Source: Paludibacterium paludis
GTDB taxonomy: Bacteria; Pseudomonadota; Gammaproteobacteria; Burkholderiales; Chromobacteriaceae
DNA length: 64,000 nt
Direction: 5' to 3'
NCBI RefSeq assembly: GCF_018802605.1
Contig: NZ_CP069161.1
Coordinates: 2,232,001 to 2,296,000, forward strand
Part shown: positions 8,714 through 18,272 of the stretch, piece by piece
How positions within the stretch are numbered: the first letter of the stretch is position 1
Layout of the letters: each line of letters starts with the position of its first letter
Notes under the pieces: model-generated
Databases searched by the model: none
Told to the model about the DNA's origin: nothing
What the model saw: only the letters and a program-made list of their open reading frames with translations
Position numbers and translations under genes: made by a program

Positions 8714-10006
8714 ATGTCTCAAGCCGCATCTACCTCCATGCCGAAATCCGGCTCCGCTTCCTCCGCCTGGACGAAGCACGACACTGTCTGGATGTTGGGT
8801 CTTTACGGCACCGCCATCGGCGCAGGCACCCTGTTCCTGCCCATCAACGCCGGGATCGGCGGTCTTTGGCCGCTCATATTCATGGCGATACTGGCGCTGC
8901 CCCTGACCTACTTCGCGCATCGCGGCCTGACCCGCTTCGTGCTGTCCAGTTCCAAACCGGGCGCGGACATCACCGAGGTCGTGGAAGAACACTTCGGTGT
9001 CGGCGCGGGCAAGCTGATCACCCTGCTCTACTTCTTCGCCATCTACCCGATCCTGCTGGTCTACAGCGTGGCCATCACCAACACCGTACAGTCCTTCATG
9101 GTCAACCAGCTGGGCGTCGGCGCGCCTCCCCGCGCCATTCTGTCGCTGATCCTGATTCTCGGACTGATGGCCATCGTGCGTCTTGGCGAAAAAATGATCG
9201 TCAAGGCGATGAGCGTGCTGGTCTACCCGTTCGTTGCCGCCCTGATGCTGCTCGCCCTGTACCTGATTCCGCAATGGAACGGCGCCGCCATCGAGCACGC
9301 GGGGAGCATCGGCTCGGCCTTGTCCAGCGGACTGTTCTACAAAACCCTGTGGCTGGCCATTCCGGTCATGGTGTTCTCGTTCAACCACTCGCCGATCATT
9401 TCGTCGTTCGCCGTCGATCAGCAGCGCTTGCACGGCGATAGCGTCGAGCCGGCGTCGTCCCGCGTTCTGATCCGCGCCCACGGCATGATGGTGCTGTCGG
9501 TGATGTTCTTCGTGTTCAGCTGCGTCTTCAGCCTCTCCCCGGCCGACCTCGTGGCCGCCAAGGCACAGAACATTTCCATCCTGTCCTACCTCGCCAACCA
9601 CTTCCATAACCCGGTCATTGAGTGGGTGGCCCCCCTGATCGCCATCGTCGCCATCAGCAAGTCCTTCCTCGGTCACTATCTGGGCGCGAAGGAAGGCTTC
9701 AACGGGCTGATCATCAAACAGCTGCGCGAACAGGGCAAAACCATCGAAGTCGCCAAGCTCGACCGCTTCACCGCCGTCTTCATGATCCTCACCACCTGGA
9801 TGGTCGCCACCTTCAACCCGAGCATCCTCGGCATGATCGAAACGCTGGGCGGCCCCGTCATCGCCATGCTGCTGTTCCTGATGCCGATGTACGCCATCGC
9901 CAAAGTGCCGGCCATGAAGAAATACTCCGGCGCCGCCAGCAACATCTTTGTCGTGCTGATCGGCCTGATCGCCATCTCGGCCATCTTCTTCGACCTGTTC
10001 GTCTGA
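8714..10006 (+). CDS. sdaC: Serine transporter, SdaC/HAAAP family
   Basis: Proton-coupled L-serine uptake across the inner membrane. 430 residues, almost the length of E. coli SdaC (429), with about eleven hydrophobic helices. Family sequence is clear in GLYGTAIGAGTLFLPINAG, FNHSPIISSFAVDQQ and SKSFLGHYLGAKEG. The start has GAGG seven bases upstream. It is followed 58 bases later by the serine deaminase gene, so transporter and enzyme are probably one transcript under the FNR-type site upstream. Confidence 0.93.
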   Translation: MSQAASTSMPKSGSASSAWTKHDTVWMLGLYGTAIGAGTLFLPINAGIGGLWPLIFMAILALPLTYFAHRGLTRFVLSSSKPGADITEVVEEHFGVGAGKLITLLYFFAIYPILLVYSVAITNTVQSFMVNQLGVGAPPRAILSLILILGLMAIVRLGEKMIVKAMSVLVYPFVAALMLLALYLIPQWNGAAIEHAGSIGSALSSGLFYKTLWLAIPVMVFSFNHSPIISSFAVDQQRLHGDSVEPASSRVLIRAHGMMVLSVMFFVFSCVFSLSPADLVAAKAQNISILSYLANHFHNPVIEWVAPLIAIVAISKSFLGHYLGAKEGFNGLIIKQLREQGKTIEVAKLDRFTAVFMILTTWMVATFNPSILGMIETLGGPVIAMLLFLMPMYAIAKVPAMKKYSGAASNIFVVLIGLIAISAIFFDLFV

Positions 10007-10064
10007 CCGAACACCGCCCCGGCCCTCCGGCCGGGGCCAACCGAGTTCCAGAGAGGTAACCCTC

Positions 10065-11468
10065 ATGTTCAGCATGATCGATATCTACAAAATCGGAGTC
10101 GGCCCCTCCAGCTCCCACACCGTCGGCCCGATGAAGGCCGGCCACCAGTTCCTCGGCGCACTGAAGGAAACCGGCCAGTTCAACCGGATCACCCGCGTCC
10201 ATGTCGACTGTTACGGCTCGCTCGCCCTGACCGGCAAGGGCCACTGCACCGACCACGCCATCATTCTCGGCCTGTGCGGCAACCTGCCCGACACGGTCAA
10301 CCCCGAGCAAACGGCGAGCGTGATCGCCGAAGTGGAAAACGCGGGCAAGCTGACCCTTGGCCGCACGCAGCAACGCGTCGACTTCAGCATGGATTTCCAT
10401 ACGGCCAACCTGCCGCTTCATGAGAACGGCATGCAAATTCATGCATTCGTCGATGACACCTGCCTGCTCACGAAGACCTACTATTCGATCGGCGGTGGAT
10501 TCATCGTCGACGAGGAGCACTTCAACCAGAGCTCCTGCAGCGATGTTCCCGTTCCCCACCACTTTCTGAGCGCCAAGGACCTGATCGACATGTGCGAGGA
10601 AAGCGGTCTGTCCATTTCCTCGCTGGTGATGGAAAACGAACTGGCCTTCCACGACGCCCAGGACATCAAGGATCATTTCCAGCGCGTATGGGAAGTCATG
10701 CAGACCAGCATGGAGCGCGGCATGAAGGTGGAAGGCAACCTGCCCGGCCCCATGCGCATTCCCCGCCGGGCTCCCGCCCTGCATCGGATGTTGTCCAGCT
10801 CCCTGCAGATCGCCAAGGATCCGATGGGCGTGATGGATTGGGTCAACATGTACGCCATGGCCATGGCCGAAGAAAACGCGGCGGGGGGCCGCGTGGTCAC
10901 GGCGCCGACGAACGGGGCCTGCGGCGTCGTTCCGGCCGTGCTCGCCTATTACAATCACTTCATCCAGCCTCTGGACGAAAACAGCACCCTGCGCTTCTTC
11001 CTGTCCTCCGGTGCGATCGGCTGTCTGTTCAAGCTCAACGCCTCGATTTCCGGCGCCGAAGTCGGCTGTCAGGGTGAAATCGGCGTGGCGTGCTCGATGG
11101 CGGCGGCCGGCCTGACCGAACTGATGGGCGGCAATCCGGCGCAAGTGTGCACGGCGGCGGAGATCGCCATGGAGCACAACCTCGGACTGACATGCGACCC
11201 GGTTGGCGGGCAAGTGCAAATTCCTTGCATCGAACGAAACGCCATCGCCGCCGTCAAGGCGATCAACGCGGCGCGCATGGCGATGCACCGGGCCAGCAGC
11301 CCGAAGGTGTCGCTGGACAAGGTCATCGCCGCGATGTATGAAACCGGCAAGGACATGGATCCCAAGTACCGCGAGACGTCGTGCGGAGGCCTGGCGCGTC
11401 AGATCATCGCCGAAGTGAAGGTGGTGCCGAGTTCATCACTGCGCTGGGTGGACGACGCCGCCGCCTGA
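10065..11468 (+). CDS. sdaA: L-serine ammonia-lyase (iron-sulfur type)
   Basis: Deaminates L-serine to pyruvate and ammonia in the cytoplasm using an oxygen-sensitive 4Fe-4S cluster. 467 residues, single-chain type (E. coli SdaA 454). Visible are the N-terminal beta domain with IGVGPSSSHTVGP, the alpha domain with GRVVTAPTNGACG and GCQGEIGVACSMAAAG, and a C-terminal ETSCGGLA; the cysteines fit the cluster ligands. AGAGG precedes the ATG at good spacing. Its product pyruvate is the substrate of the neighbouring PflB. A terminator follows within 25 bases. Confidence 0.95.
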   Translation: MFSMIDIYKIGVGPSSSHTVGPMKAGHQFLGALKETGQFNRITRVHVDCYGSLALTGKGHCTDHAIILGLCGNLPDTVNPEQTASVIAEVENAGKLTLGRTQQRVDFSMDFHTANLPLHENGMQIHAFVDDTCLLTKTYYSIGGGFIVDEEHFNQSSCSDVPVPHHFLSAKDLIDMCEESGLSISSLVMENELAFHDAQDIKDHFQRVWEVMQTSMERGMKVEGNLPGPMRIPRRAPALHRMLSSSLQIAKDPMGVMDWVNMYAMAMAEENAAGGRVVTAPTNGACGVVPAVLAYYNHFIQPLDENSTLRFFLSSGAIGCLFKLNASISGAEVGCQGEIGVACSMAAAGLTELMGGNPAQVCTAAEIAMEHNLGLTCDPVGGQVQIPCIERNAIAAVKAINAARMAMHRASSPKVSLDKVIAAMYETGKDMDPKYRETSCGGLARQIIAEVKVVPSSSLRWVDDAAA

Positions 11469-11489
11469 CATCAGATCCATGTAAAACCA

Positions 11490-11524
11490 ACAGCCACGCG
11501 CGCCCTGCCCGTGGCTGTTTTTTT
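11490..11524 (+). terminator. Rho-independent terminator after sdaA
   Basis: ACAGCCACG pairs with CGTGGCTGT around an 11-base loop and runs straight into eight T. It ends the sdaC-sdaA transcript. Confidence 0.9.
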
Positions 11525-11553
11525 GGGAAGGAGAACAGCACCGGCCCCGCTTC

Positions 11554-12472
11554 GATGAATGACGATACCTGCTCCACGATAGGGGCACCGGTATTCGCGA
11601 AGAGTCCTGCCCGAGCTCCATCCTCGATGTCCGTCGTGGAATACCCCACTCTCCGCCAGGTACCGACCTGCCCGGGATGAAGGCGCTCAATCAGGCTCTT
11701 CCGAAGGGAAAAAACGGCGAACCGCCTCCTTCCGCCCTGCGTCACCTTGAAAAGGTCTCGCGGCACTATCTGGATTCGGTCAAGGGTCGCCTCGGGACGT
11801 TGAATCCTCAGGAAGGGTACCTGACGTTGGCAGAGCACACCCTACCTTGCGTGAGAACTGGCGGCAGCCATCGCGTCATTCTACTTGAGAACCAATTCCC
11901 GGGCGGGGTTGTCAGCAGGATGCAACGACAGATCAACGATACGGGGAAGCACGTTGACAAAGAAACCGCCACGATTCGAGCATTTTCCAATTCACCGATT
12001 TTGACTGCCGCGCACATGAAGGAAGGGCTGGCTCTGTACCTGATCGAATTTATCCGGACAGAGCATGACCAAGCCTTCGCCTCACTCATGCTGGAACGTG
12101 AGCACCTGACCGATGACAAACTTGATCAAGTGCTTAATACCGCTTTCAATGCCGAATTTCATATTCCAGGAGAACTGACGACGCGGGATTATCGTAAGTA
12201 TGAGAAGAAAAGCCACGATGAAATTTGGGTGGACAAAAAGCATGCCGCCCCGCCCTTTCGCGACAGAACGGGTTCTCGGCAAAGATCTCCCGTTTCAAGC
12301 GCACGTTCCTTTCTCTGCTCAAACGGATTCGGCCTGCTACCGCCAAACCGGCCAGGTGATCCCTCACCTCTCTGCGATTCTGAAAAAAAACCCCGTCGCA
12401 CTGACGGGGCCAAGCCTGGTGCCCGGAACGAATCCGTTCATTTCGTCGATTATCAACAAAACAAAATAACAG
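11554..12472 (+). pseudogene. Unrecognised orphan gene, probably frameshifted
   Basis: A 41-residue frame (ATG at 11554, stop 11678-11680) rich in Ser, Pro and Ala is followed by a second frame from ATG 11677, overlapping the first stop (ATGA). The second frame looks coding to about residue 190 (charged helices such as LYLIEFIRTEHDQAF and REHLTDDKLDQVL), then turns into low-quality sequence. After about 12230 another frame, ending at 12469, looks more protein-like (GQVIPHLSAILKKN). I read this as one gene broken by frameshifts, or two coupled small genes. No family is recognised. The Ser/Pro-rich N-terminus could suit a secreted effector, but that is speculation. No good ribosome site is at correct spacing. 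Confidence 0.35.
12383..12409 (-). terminator. Minus-strand terminator-like hairpin without a matching gene
   Basis: On the minus strand CCCCGTC / GACGGGG closes a five-base loop and runs into eight T. No minus-strand gene ends close upstream of it, so it may be a relic of a lost gene or may block antisense transcription into the orphan locus. Confidence 0.5.
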
Positions 12473-12583
12473 ATTCAACCATTGAAGACACGGGCGAAAT
12501 AATCTCACAGCGTCGATGTTTCATCAAGATCATTCCAAAAATCACGCGACTGCTTTATAAAGAAATCATCAAACACCGGCAGA

Positions 12584-13378
12584 GTGATTCCTTTGAAAAC
12601 ACGCCTTTCGCTCCTGCTCCTGCTCGGCCTGGACGGGGCGGCAGCCCTCGGCGCTCCCCTGCGCTTTGTCGGCGCCGAGTTCCCGTTCATTCTCGAGTAC
12701 CGCGAAGGCAAGCCAGCCGGACTGGCTGTTTCCGTGATTCGCGACATCGCCGAACACACCGGACTGGATTACACCATTTCCATCGTCCCGTGGGCACGGG
12801 CCCAGGCGCTGGTGGAAAGCGGGCGCGCCGACGTGCTGATTGGCCCGTACCGGACGAAAGAGCGCGAAGCTCGCATGACATTCATGCGGTGGCCCCTCTA
12901 TATCGATACCCTTTCATGGTACGCCCTGAAAGAATCCCGCTACACGTGGAGCGGGAAGTTCAGTGAGCTGGGGCACCTCAGGCTTGGCGTGACCCGCGCG
13001 TGGACATTGGGCCAGAGTTACGAAGCGTCGAAACGGCGCCTGCAAATCGAAACCGCGGACACGATGGAACAGAACTTCGGAAAACTCGCACTCGGGCGGC
13101 TCGACCTGGTGGCCTGCAACGAAAGGACGGCCCGTTTTTTGGTGAAAAGAATGCAGCCGCGACTTGAGATACAGGCGCTCAAGCCGCCCATCAGCCATAT
13201 CGGCGGGTATTTCGCGCACCCCCGGGCCCCCGTCGACGCGGACAGTCTGGCGCGGTTCGAAACCGCGCTGGGCGAGCTTGCCCGTTCGGGACGCCTGCAG
13301 GCGCTGAGCCGCCTGGAGGGACTCGATTACCCCGGCCCCAGAACAAAATGGGCCGAGTATCTGGCGGGACTGTCCTGA
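12584..13378 (+). CDS. Periplasmic solute-binding protein, family 3-like
   Basis: 264 residues from a GTG start. Residues 1-24 form a signal peptide (LSLLLLLGLDGAAALGA). The mature part has the two-lobe SBP_bac_3 pattern: FVGAEFPFILEYREGKPAGLAV..., then the family ARAQALVESGRADVLIGPYRTKERE, and a hinge with LRLGVTRAWTLG. Such proteins bind amino acids or similar small ligands in the periplasm. No ABC permease or ATPase genes adjoin, so it may work alone, as many orphan family members do in this group, or serve a distant transporter. A TTG three codons on is an alternative start. Confidence 0.75.
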   Translation: MIPLKTRLSLLLLLGLDGAAALGAPLRFVGAEFPFILEYREGKPAGLAVSVIRDIAEHTGLDYTISIVPWARAQALVESGRADVLIGPYRTKEREARMTFMRWPLYIDTLSWYALKESRYTWSGKFSELGHLRLGVTRAWTLGQSYEASKRRLQIETADTMEQNFGKLALGRLDLVACNERTARFLVKRMQPRLEIQALKPPISHIGGYFAHPRAPVDADSLARFETALGELARSGRLQALSRLEGLDYPGPRTKWAEYLAGLS

Positions 13379-13483
13379 TTCCGGATGGATGGCGGCGGCA
13401 GAACTCCGGGAACAAAGGGCGCCGAGGGTCAGGCGCGGAACACCGGAATCACCTCCGGAACAAGGAAGGATGCGCCGCCGGCT

Positions 13484-14164
13484 TCAGGCTCCGCAACACC
13501 TTTTGAACTTGCGCTGACTGCCGCAGGTGCATGGCTCGTTACGGCCGGTTTTCGGGGTGTCGCGACGGTGGGTCGTGACAGCGCCGCGATAAGGTTCCCA
13601 GAATCGCCACAAGCGCTCCACGGAATCCGTCAGTCTCTCGCACAGCTTCGCCCGGCGCGACGGATTCTTGCAGGCCTCCTGCTCGGCCTCATCCAGCTCG
13701 TCGGAGCCAAGCAGGTGGATCGGCTCCAGCGCCGCCAGCGCCTCCGGCACATCGAACAGCGGCTGCCAGCGCTCAATGACCAGACCGATGCCGCACAGAA
13801 AGCCCCACGCCCATGCCTCACCATCCGCATAGCCGCGGCCGCGCCACGTCACCTCGGAAAGAATCGGCCGGTAAGCGCCCGCATCCGATTTGAGCTGCGC
13901 GTGCCGGCTGTTGGCATGCCTGAGGATTAATTCAACAGCTCTTTCGACTCCGGCGTCGGCCGCCCGGGCAAAGCCTTCGCCCCAAACACGCGGCAACCAG
14001 ACGGAGGGCAATACCGTGACAGGCCCCGCCACCAGCGCGGTGACAAAACCGTCCAGCGCGTCAAGCGCCATCGTACCGGCGGGGGCGGCGGGGGAAATCA
14101 GGAAAGCCCCCAGCTCATCCAGTTCGGCGTCGCTCAGCGCAGTGAAACTATCGAGGGACTGCAT
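13484..14164 (-). CDS. YecA/UPF0149 family protein with C-terminal SEC-C zinc motif
   Basis: 226 residues. Residues 1-185 match the UPF0149 (YecA/YgfB) helical fold: DELGAFLISPAAPAGTMALDALDGF near the start and AWAWGFLCGIG in the middle. The end is a SEC-C zinc motif, GRNEPCTCGSQRKFKRCCG, like that of SecA. Family members carrying SEC-C bind ribosomes or SecA-linked substrates, but the precise role is not established. It stands alone between two convergent or divergent neighbours. Confidence 0.85.
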   Translation of the reverse strand: MQSLDSFTALSDAELDELGAFLISPAAPAGTMALDALDGFVTALVAGPVTVLPSVWLPRVWGEGFARAADAGVERAVELILRHANSRHAQLKSDAGAYRPILSEVTWRGRGYADGEAWAWGFLCGIGLVIERWQPLFDVPEALAALEPIHLLGSDELDEAEQEACKNPSRRAKLCERLTDSVERLWRFWEPYRGAVTTHRRDTPKTGRNEPCTCGSQRKFKRCCGA

Positions 14165-14238
14165 GTATTCTCCACGTCAAAAGGGCGAGAGCTTGCCGCG
14201 ACGCGCGGAAAATTTCAAGTCGCGCGGTCAAAAGCCCG

Positions 14239-14277
14239 ATAAAAACGGCCGACGCCCCGTTTCGGACGCCGGCCGTC
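14239..14277 (-). terminator. Terminator of the FadL-like gene
   Basis: On the minus strand ACGGCCG and CGGCCGT pair around a large interior, and the second arm is followed by TTTTTAT. It lies just downstream of the FadL-like stop at 14294. Confidence 0.65.
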
Positions 14278-14293
14278 ACGCGGATTCGCGGAG

Positions 14294-15634
14294 TCAGAAA
14301 CGCTGGTTGAACTGCATGCCGAGGATATGGGCATGGGCCTTGAGGCGCGCGTGCGTGGTGGTGCCGCTGCCGGTGCATGCGGGATACTCGCACTCGGTAT
14401 TGTGGATCTCGACCTGACCGACTTTCACATAGGAATACGCCAGATCCAGGGAAGCATCCTTGCCGAACATCACTCGCGATCCCAGCGAATACCAGGTCCG
14501 GTTGCCGTCGGGCAAACCCGCGATCCGGTCCGCGGAAGACGGCACCGGGGACTGGTCATACGCGGCGCCGGCGCGCAGCGTCAGCCGGTCGCTGTACCGG
14601 TAACTGCCACCGAGCGAGAAACGCTGGCTGTTCTTCCAGTTTTGCCGGATGACAGCGTCCGGCAGCGCCGAGTTGAACTTCAGGCGCAATTCGTCAAAAC
14701 GGGAGTGCCAGGTATAGGTCCAGTCGGCGACCACCGAAAAGCGGTCATCGATCTGACGGTAGCCGTTAAGCGTGAACGAGTCCGGTGTGCGCAGATGAAC
14801 ATCGCCGCTGCCGGTGCGAAAGCCCTGCTTTTCCAGCGCGCCGGTGATGCTCGACGGCAGCGTGGGCAAGCGCCACTGGGCCGTACCGCTCAGTCGCTGG
14901 CTAATGCTCGAACGGTAGGCGGCTCCGACCCGGGTAGTGGCGTCCGGCTGCCAGTACACGCCAAGATTGTAGCCGTAACCCCAGTCCTTGCCCTTGTAGC
15001 GCAAGATACCGTCGAACCGGGGGTCGCCCGGTTTGGCCGGAACGCCAGCCTCGGACAACAAGGTGCCAAAATCGACTTGTTTCTGATAGGCCGCGTTCAT
15101 GTACTGGGCGGTCAGACCCATGCCGACGCTAAGCTGGTCGTTAACGCGCAACGCCAGCGAGGGGTTCAGCGCCAGCGTCATCATTTTCAGTTCATCGGCG
15201 TTATAGCGCCCCGCCCAGTACTTGTCGTAATTGAGCTTGTCGCCGAACGGCACAAAAACACCCAGGCCCGCCGACAGCGTCTCGTTGATCTGCCAGGACA
15301 TGAAGGACTGGGGAACGAATACCGTTTGCGTCGGTTTCTGGGCATCGCCCCCGGACGTTACGGGAAGTCCCTGCGCCGTGGTCGCCGAAGCCGATTCGAT
15401 TTTCATGTCGGGCTTCACGGCCACCACCGCCAAAGAGAGATTGCGTCCGGGCAGGTAGGCCGAGGCGGCGGGATTGAAGAACAGCGCGCTGGCATCGGCC
15501 ACTTCAGCGCCATTGGCATTCGCCGTGCCCTGAGCGCTCACGGACTGCACACCGAAATGGTACCCCGAAGCCGAGGCGGAGGCCGCCCAAGCGACGGCCA
15601 CAGCCACAGGAATAATTTTTTGAAGTGTTGTCAT
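14294..15634 (-). CDS. Outer-membrane FadL-family transporter
   Basis: About 446 residues. Residues 1-23 are a signal peptide (LQKIIPVAVAVAWAASASASG). The mature N-terminus GYHFGVQSVSAQGTANANGAE and SALFFNPAASAYLPG are typical of the FadL hatch domain with its NPA motif; the chain ends in aromatic NQRF as outer-membrane barrels do. FadL proteins pass long-chain fatty acids or aromatic hydrocarbons across the outer membrane. The frame is open to 15688, but the start at 15634 gives the proper signal peptide. No fatty acid degradation genes are adjacent, so the substrate is not known. Confidence 0.88.
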   Translation of the reverse strand: MTTLQKIIPVAVAVAWAASASASGYHFGVQSVSAQGTANANGAEVADASALFFNPAASAYLPGRNLSLAVVAVKPDMKIESASATTAQGLPVTSGGDAQKPTQTVFVPQSFMSWQINETLSAGLGVFVPFGDKLNYDKYWAGRYNADELKMMTLALNPSLALRVNDQLSVGMGLTAQYMNAAYQKQVDFGTLLSEAGVPAKPGDPRFDGILRYKGKDWGYGYNLGVYWQPDATTRVGAAYRSSISQRLSGTAQWRLPTLPSSITGALEKQGFRTGSGDVHLRTPDSFTLNGYRQIDDRFSVVADWTYTWHSRFDELRLKFNSALPDAVIRQNWKNSQRFSLGGSYRYSDRLTLRAGAAYDQSPVPSSADRIAGLPDGNRTWYSLGSRVMFGKDASLDLAYSYVKVGQVEIHNTECEYPACTGSGTTTHARLKAHAHILGMQFNQRF

Positions 15635-15870
15635 GGTCTTTTGTTGTGTTAGCTGGACTACGTCATTACCTTGCCTCTCCATACTCATAAGGCATAGTGA
15701 GGAAATTGGGCATTTTACTCCAGAATACTTATTGTTTCACTAACAACTCCATCAATACATAAATAGTGCGATATGCAGTAAATTGCATACGAATTAATTT
15801 TGCGGATGGACACCGCCGCCGGCACGAGGCTAGAATGTTTAACAGCCTGATTATCAGGCTTCATAGTACG

Positions 15871-16003
15871 TCTTCAGGGCGGGGTGGAATTCCCCACCGG
15901 CGGTATGGCCTGCATGGCCGAGCCCGCGAGCGCCTGCCGATGGCAGGGTCAGCAGATCCGGTGAAATGCCGGAGCCGACGGTCACAGTCCGGATGAGAGA
16001 AGA
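15871..16003 (+). ncRNA. FMN riboswitch (RFN element)
   Basis: The conserved RFN blocks occur in order: TCAGGGCGGGGTGGAATTCC, CCACCGGCGGTA, AGCCCGCGAGCGC, GTCAGCAGATCCGGTG, GCCGGAGCCGACGGT and AGTCCGGATGAGAGAAGA. P1 closes as TCTTC (15871-15875) with GAAGA (15999-16003). It binds FMN and represses ribB. Downstream, AACGCTC (16027-16033) can pair with GAGCGTT (16101-16107) just before the ribB ATG at 16111, covering the ribosome site, so control is probably at translation. Confidence 0.96.
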
Positions 16004-16110
16004 TGTGCCTGTGCAACATCACCGCGAACGCTCCGCGCTCGCGGCGCCTTGCGCTTGGCTTGTCACAGCCCTGGAACGTCTTTCGTCCATAACACTGCGA
16101 GAGCGTTTCC

Positions 16111-16797
16111 ATGTCACATACCACGATGCAACCCCCTTCCTTTCTCGAGGCGACGAGTTTCCCCTCACGGCTCAAGCGTGCGCTGGCCGCGCTGCAACAG
16201 GGCCGGCCCGTCATTCTGATGGATGATTTCGACCGTGAAAACGAAGCCGACCTGATCATCGCCGCGGAAAACCTGACCCATGAGGCGATGGCACAGCTCA
16301 TCCGCGACTGCAGCGGCATTGTCTGCCTGTGCCTGACACCGGAACTGGCCGACCATCTGGAACTGCCGCCCATGGTCGACAACAACGGAAGCCGTCACCA
16401 GACCGCCTTCACCATCACGATCGAAGCGCGTCACGGCGTCAGCACCGGAGTGTCGGCGGCGGATCGTGTCACCACGATCAAAGCCGCCGTGGCCAATGGC
16501 GCCCGGCCCGAAGACCTTGTCAGCCCGGGGCATGTATTCCCGTTGCGGGCCCATCCTGACGGCGTGCTCGGACGGCGCGGTCACACCGAGGGCTCGGTCG
16601 ATCTTGCCCGCATGGCCGGACTCAAGCCGGCGGCGGTACTGTGCGAACTGATGAATCCGGATGGCACCATGGCCCGCGGCCGCGACATCGAGCGCTACAT
16701 GGTCGAGCACGACCTGGTGGCACTGACCATCGATGAATTGGCCCGGTATCGCCAGTGGCAGGATCCCATCCTGCACCCGGCCGGCGCCGCCGCGTAA
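16111..16797 (+). CDS. ribB: 3,4-dihydroxy-2-butanone-4-phosphate synthase
   Basis: Makes DHBP and formate from ribulose 5-phosphate, the four-carbon branch of riboflavin synthesis. 228 residues, the single-domain type without a GTP cyclohydrolase II fusion. Active-site motifs are [33 protein letters not shown] and [11 protein letters not shown]. Its long leader carries an FMN riboswitch, so it is feedback controlled by the vitamin. It stands alone; the other rib genes must lie elsewhere. Confidence 0.96.
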   Translation: MSHTTMQPPSFLEATSFPSRLKRALAALQQGRPVILMDDFDRENEADLIIAAENLTHEAMAQLIRDCSGIVCLCLTPELADHLELPPMVDNNGSRHQTAFTITIEARHGVSTGVSAADRVTTIKAAVANGARPEDLVSPGHVFPLRAHPDGVLGRRGHTEGSVDLARMAGLKPAAVLCELMNPDGTMARGRDIERYMVEHDLVALTIDELARYRQWQDPILHPAGAAA

Positions 16798-16804
16798 TCC
16801 GGAC

Positions 16805-16827
16805 AAAGCCGGCGCCCGCCGGCTTTT
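16805..16827 (+). terminator. Rho-independent terminator after ribB
   Basis: AGCCGGC / GCCGGCT with a short loop, followed by TTTT, eight bases after the ribB stop. A second GC hairpin (GGGCGG/CCGCCC, 16839-16856) follows without a T run. Confidence 0.75.
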
Positions 16828-16970
16828 CCCCTCCCTTCGGGCGGCATCCGCCGCCCTTCGCCTCGCCCCATATCAAAAAAGAATAACCTTACGGAACATT
16901 GATATTTTACGTATGACGTTTTCTGCCGCATGATGACCCCCGAAATCATCCGATCACGCAAGGAAACGCC

Positions 16971-18194
16971 ATGCTCCAGGACGACACGCTAAGACACATC
17001 GCGGAACGGTTCGGCACGCCGGCATGGGCTTACGACGCGGAGACCATTCGCCGGCAGATCGCCGCCTTGCGTCGCTTCGATGTGATCCGGTATGCGCAGA
17101 AGGCCTGCTCCAATACGCACATTCTGAGGCTGATGCGCGCCGAAGGCGTGCGGGTGGACGCCGTCTCGCTCGGCGAGATCGAACGCGCCCTCAAGGCCGG
17201 CTACGGCGCAGGCGAAGGCGACATCGTCTTCACCGCCGATGTGCTGGACCGGGCCACCCTGGCGCGGGTGGTGGAAACCGGCATTCCTGTCAACGCGGGC
17301 TCGATCGACATGCTGCATCAGCTCGGAGCGCAGGCTCCCGGGCACGCCGTGTGGCTGCGCATCAACCCCGGCTTCGGCCATGGCCACAGCCACAAGACCA
17401 ATACCGGGGGAGAGAGCAGCAAACACGGCATCTGGCACAGCGACCTTCCCGAGGCCGCCAGGGCCATTCGCCACTACGGACTGCGGCTTGCCGGCCTGCA
17501 CATGCACATCGGTTCGGGGGTCGACTACTCCCACCTCGCGCGCGTCTGCGACGCCATGGTCGCCCAGGTCGCGGCCCTGGACTTGGATATCGGAGCGATC
17601 TCGGCCGGCGGGGGACTTTCCATTCCTTACCGGGATGGCGAAGCCAGTATCGACACGGAACATTATTTCGGTTTGTGGGATGAGGCGCGTCGCCGCATCG
17701 AGGCGCGCCTCGGACACCCGGTCAGCCTGGAAATCGAGCCGGGACGTTTTCTGGTGGCGCAAAGCGGTGTGCTGATCAGCGAGGTGCGCGCGGTCAAGGA
17801 CATGGGAAGCAACCGGTTCGTGCTGGTCGACGCGGGCTTCGCCGACCTGATGCGTCCGGCGATGTACGGCAGCTACCACCGCATCAGCCTGGTGCGGTCC
17901 CTGACGGACGCCTGTCCCCCATTGAGGCCGCAGGTGATTGCCGGCCCGCTGTGCGAATCGGGCGATGTGTTCACGCAGGGCGATGGAGGAATCATCACGC
18001 ACCGAGACATGCCGGAAGCCCGGGTCGGAGACTTGCTGGTGCTGCACGACACCGGTGCCTATGGCGCTTCAATGTCGTCCAACTACAACAGCCGGCCCTT
18101 GATCGCGGAGGTACTGGCCGATGGCGAATCGATACGTTTGATACGCCGAAAACAGCGCATCGAGGAATTGCTCGCGCTGGAGGATGTGGATTGA
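16971..18194 (+). CDS. lysA: Diaminopimelate decarboxylase
   Basis: PLP enzyme that makes L-lysine from meso-diaminopimelate, the last step of lysine synthesis. 407 residues, close to E. coli LysA (420) in sequence. Seen are IRYAQKACSN with the PLP lysine, HMHIGSGVDY, the phosphate-binding SAGGGLS, EIEPGRFL and GPLCESGD, with DTGAYGASMSSNYNSR near the end. A good ribosome site (AAGGAA) is four bases before the ATG. It is followed by a strong terminator and then lysP, so lysine making and uptake adjoin but are separate transcripts. Close likeness to the enterobacterial form hints at an E. coli-type LysA clade. Confidence 0.95.
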   Translation: MLQDDTLRHIAERFGTPAWAYDAETIRRQIAALRRFDVIRYAQKACSNTHILRLMRAEGVRVDAVSLGEIERALKAGYGAGEGDIVFTADVLDRATLARVVETGIPVNAGSIDMLHQLGAQAPGHAVWLRINPGFGHGHSHKTNTGGESSKHGIWHSDLPEAARAIRHYGLRLAGLHMHIGSGVDYSHLARVCDAMVAQVAALDLDIGAISAGGGLSIPYRDGEASIDTEHYFGLWDEARRRIEARLGHPVSLEIEPGRFLVAQSGVLISEVRAVKDMGSNRFVLVDAGFADLMRPAMYGSYHRISLVRSLTDACPPLRPQVIAGPLCESGDVFTQGDGGIITHRDMPEARVGDLLVLHDTGAYGASMSSNYNSRPLIAEVLADGESIRLIRRKQRIEELLALEDVD

Positions 18195-18227
18195 GAACCG
18201 GAACACGAGGGAAAGCCGGCACCGTTC

Positions 18228-18272
18228 AAAACACAAGGGACGGGAGAAAAACCTCCCGTCCCTTGTGTTTTT
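18228..18272 (+). terminator. Strong terminator after lysA (bidirectional)
   Basis: A perfect 19-pair stem AAAACACAAGGGACGGGAG with its complement around AAAAAC, followed by T run. The A run before the stem lets it work on both strands. Confidence 0.95.

Noticed and set aside
11677..12966. A single 429-residue protein in this frame
   Set aside because: The last third lies over the solute-binding protein gene in another frame and looks like a shadow; quality falls after about residue 190.
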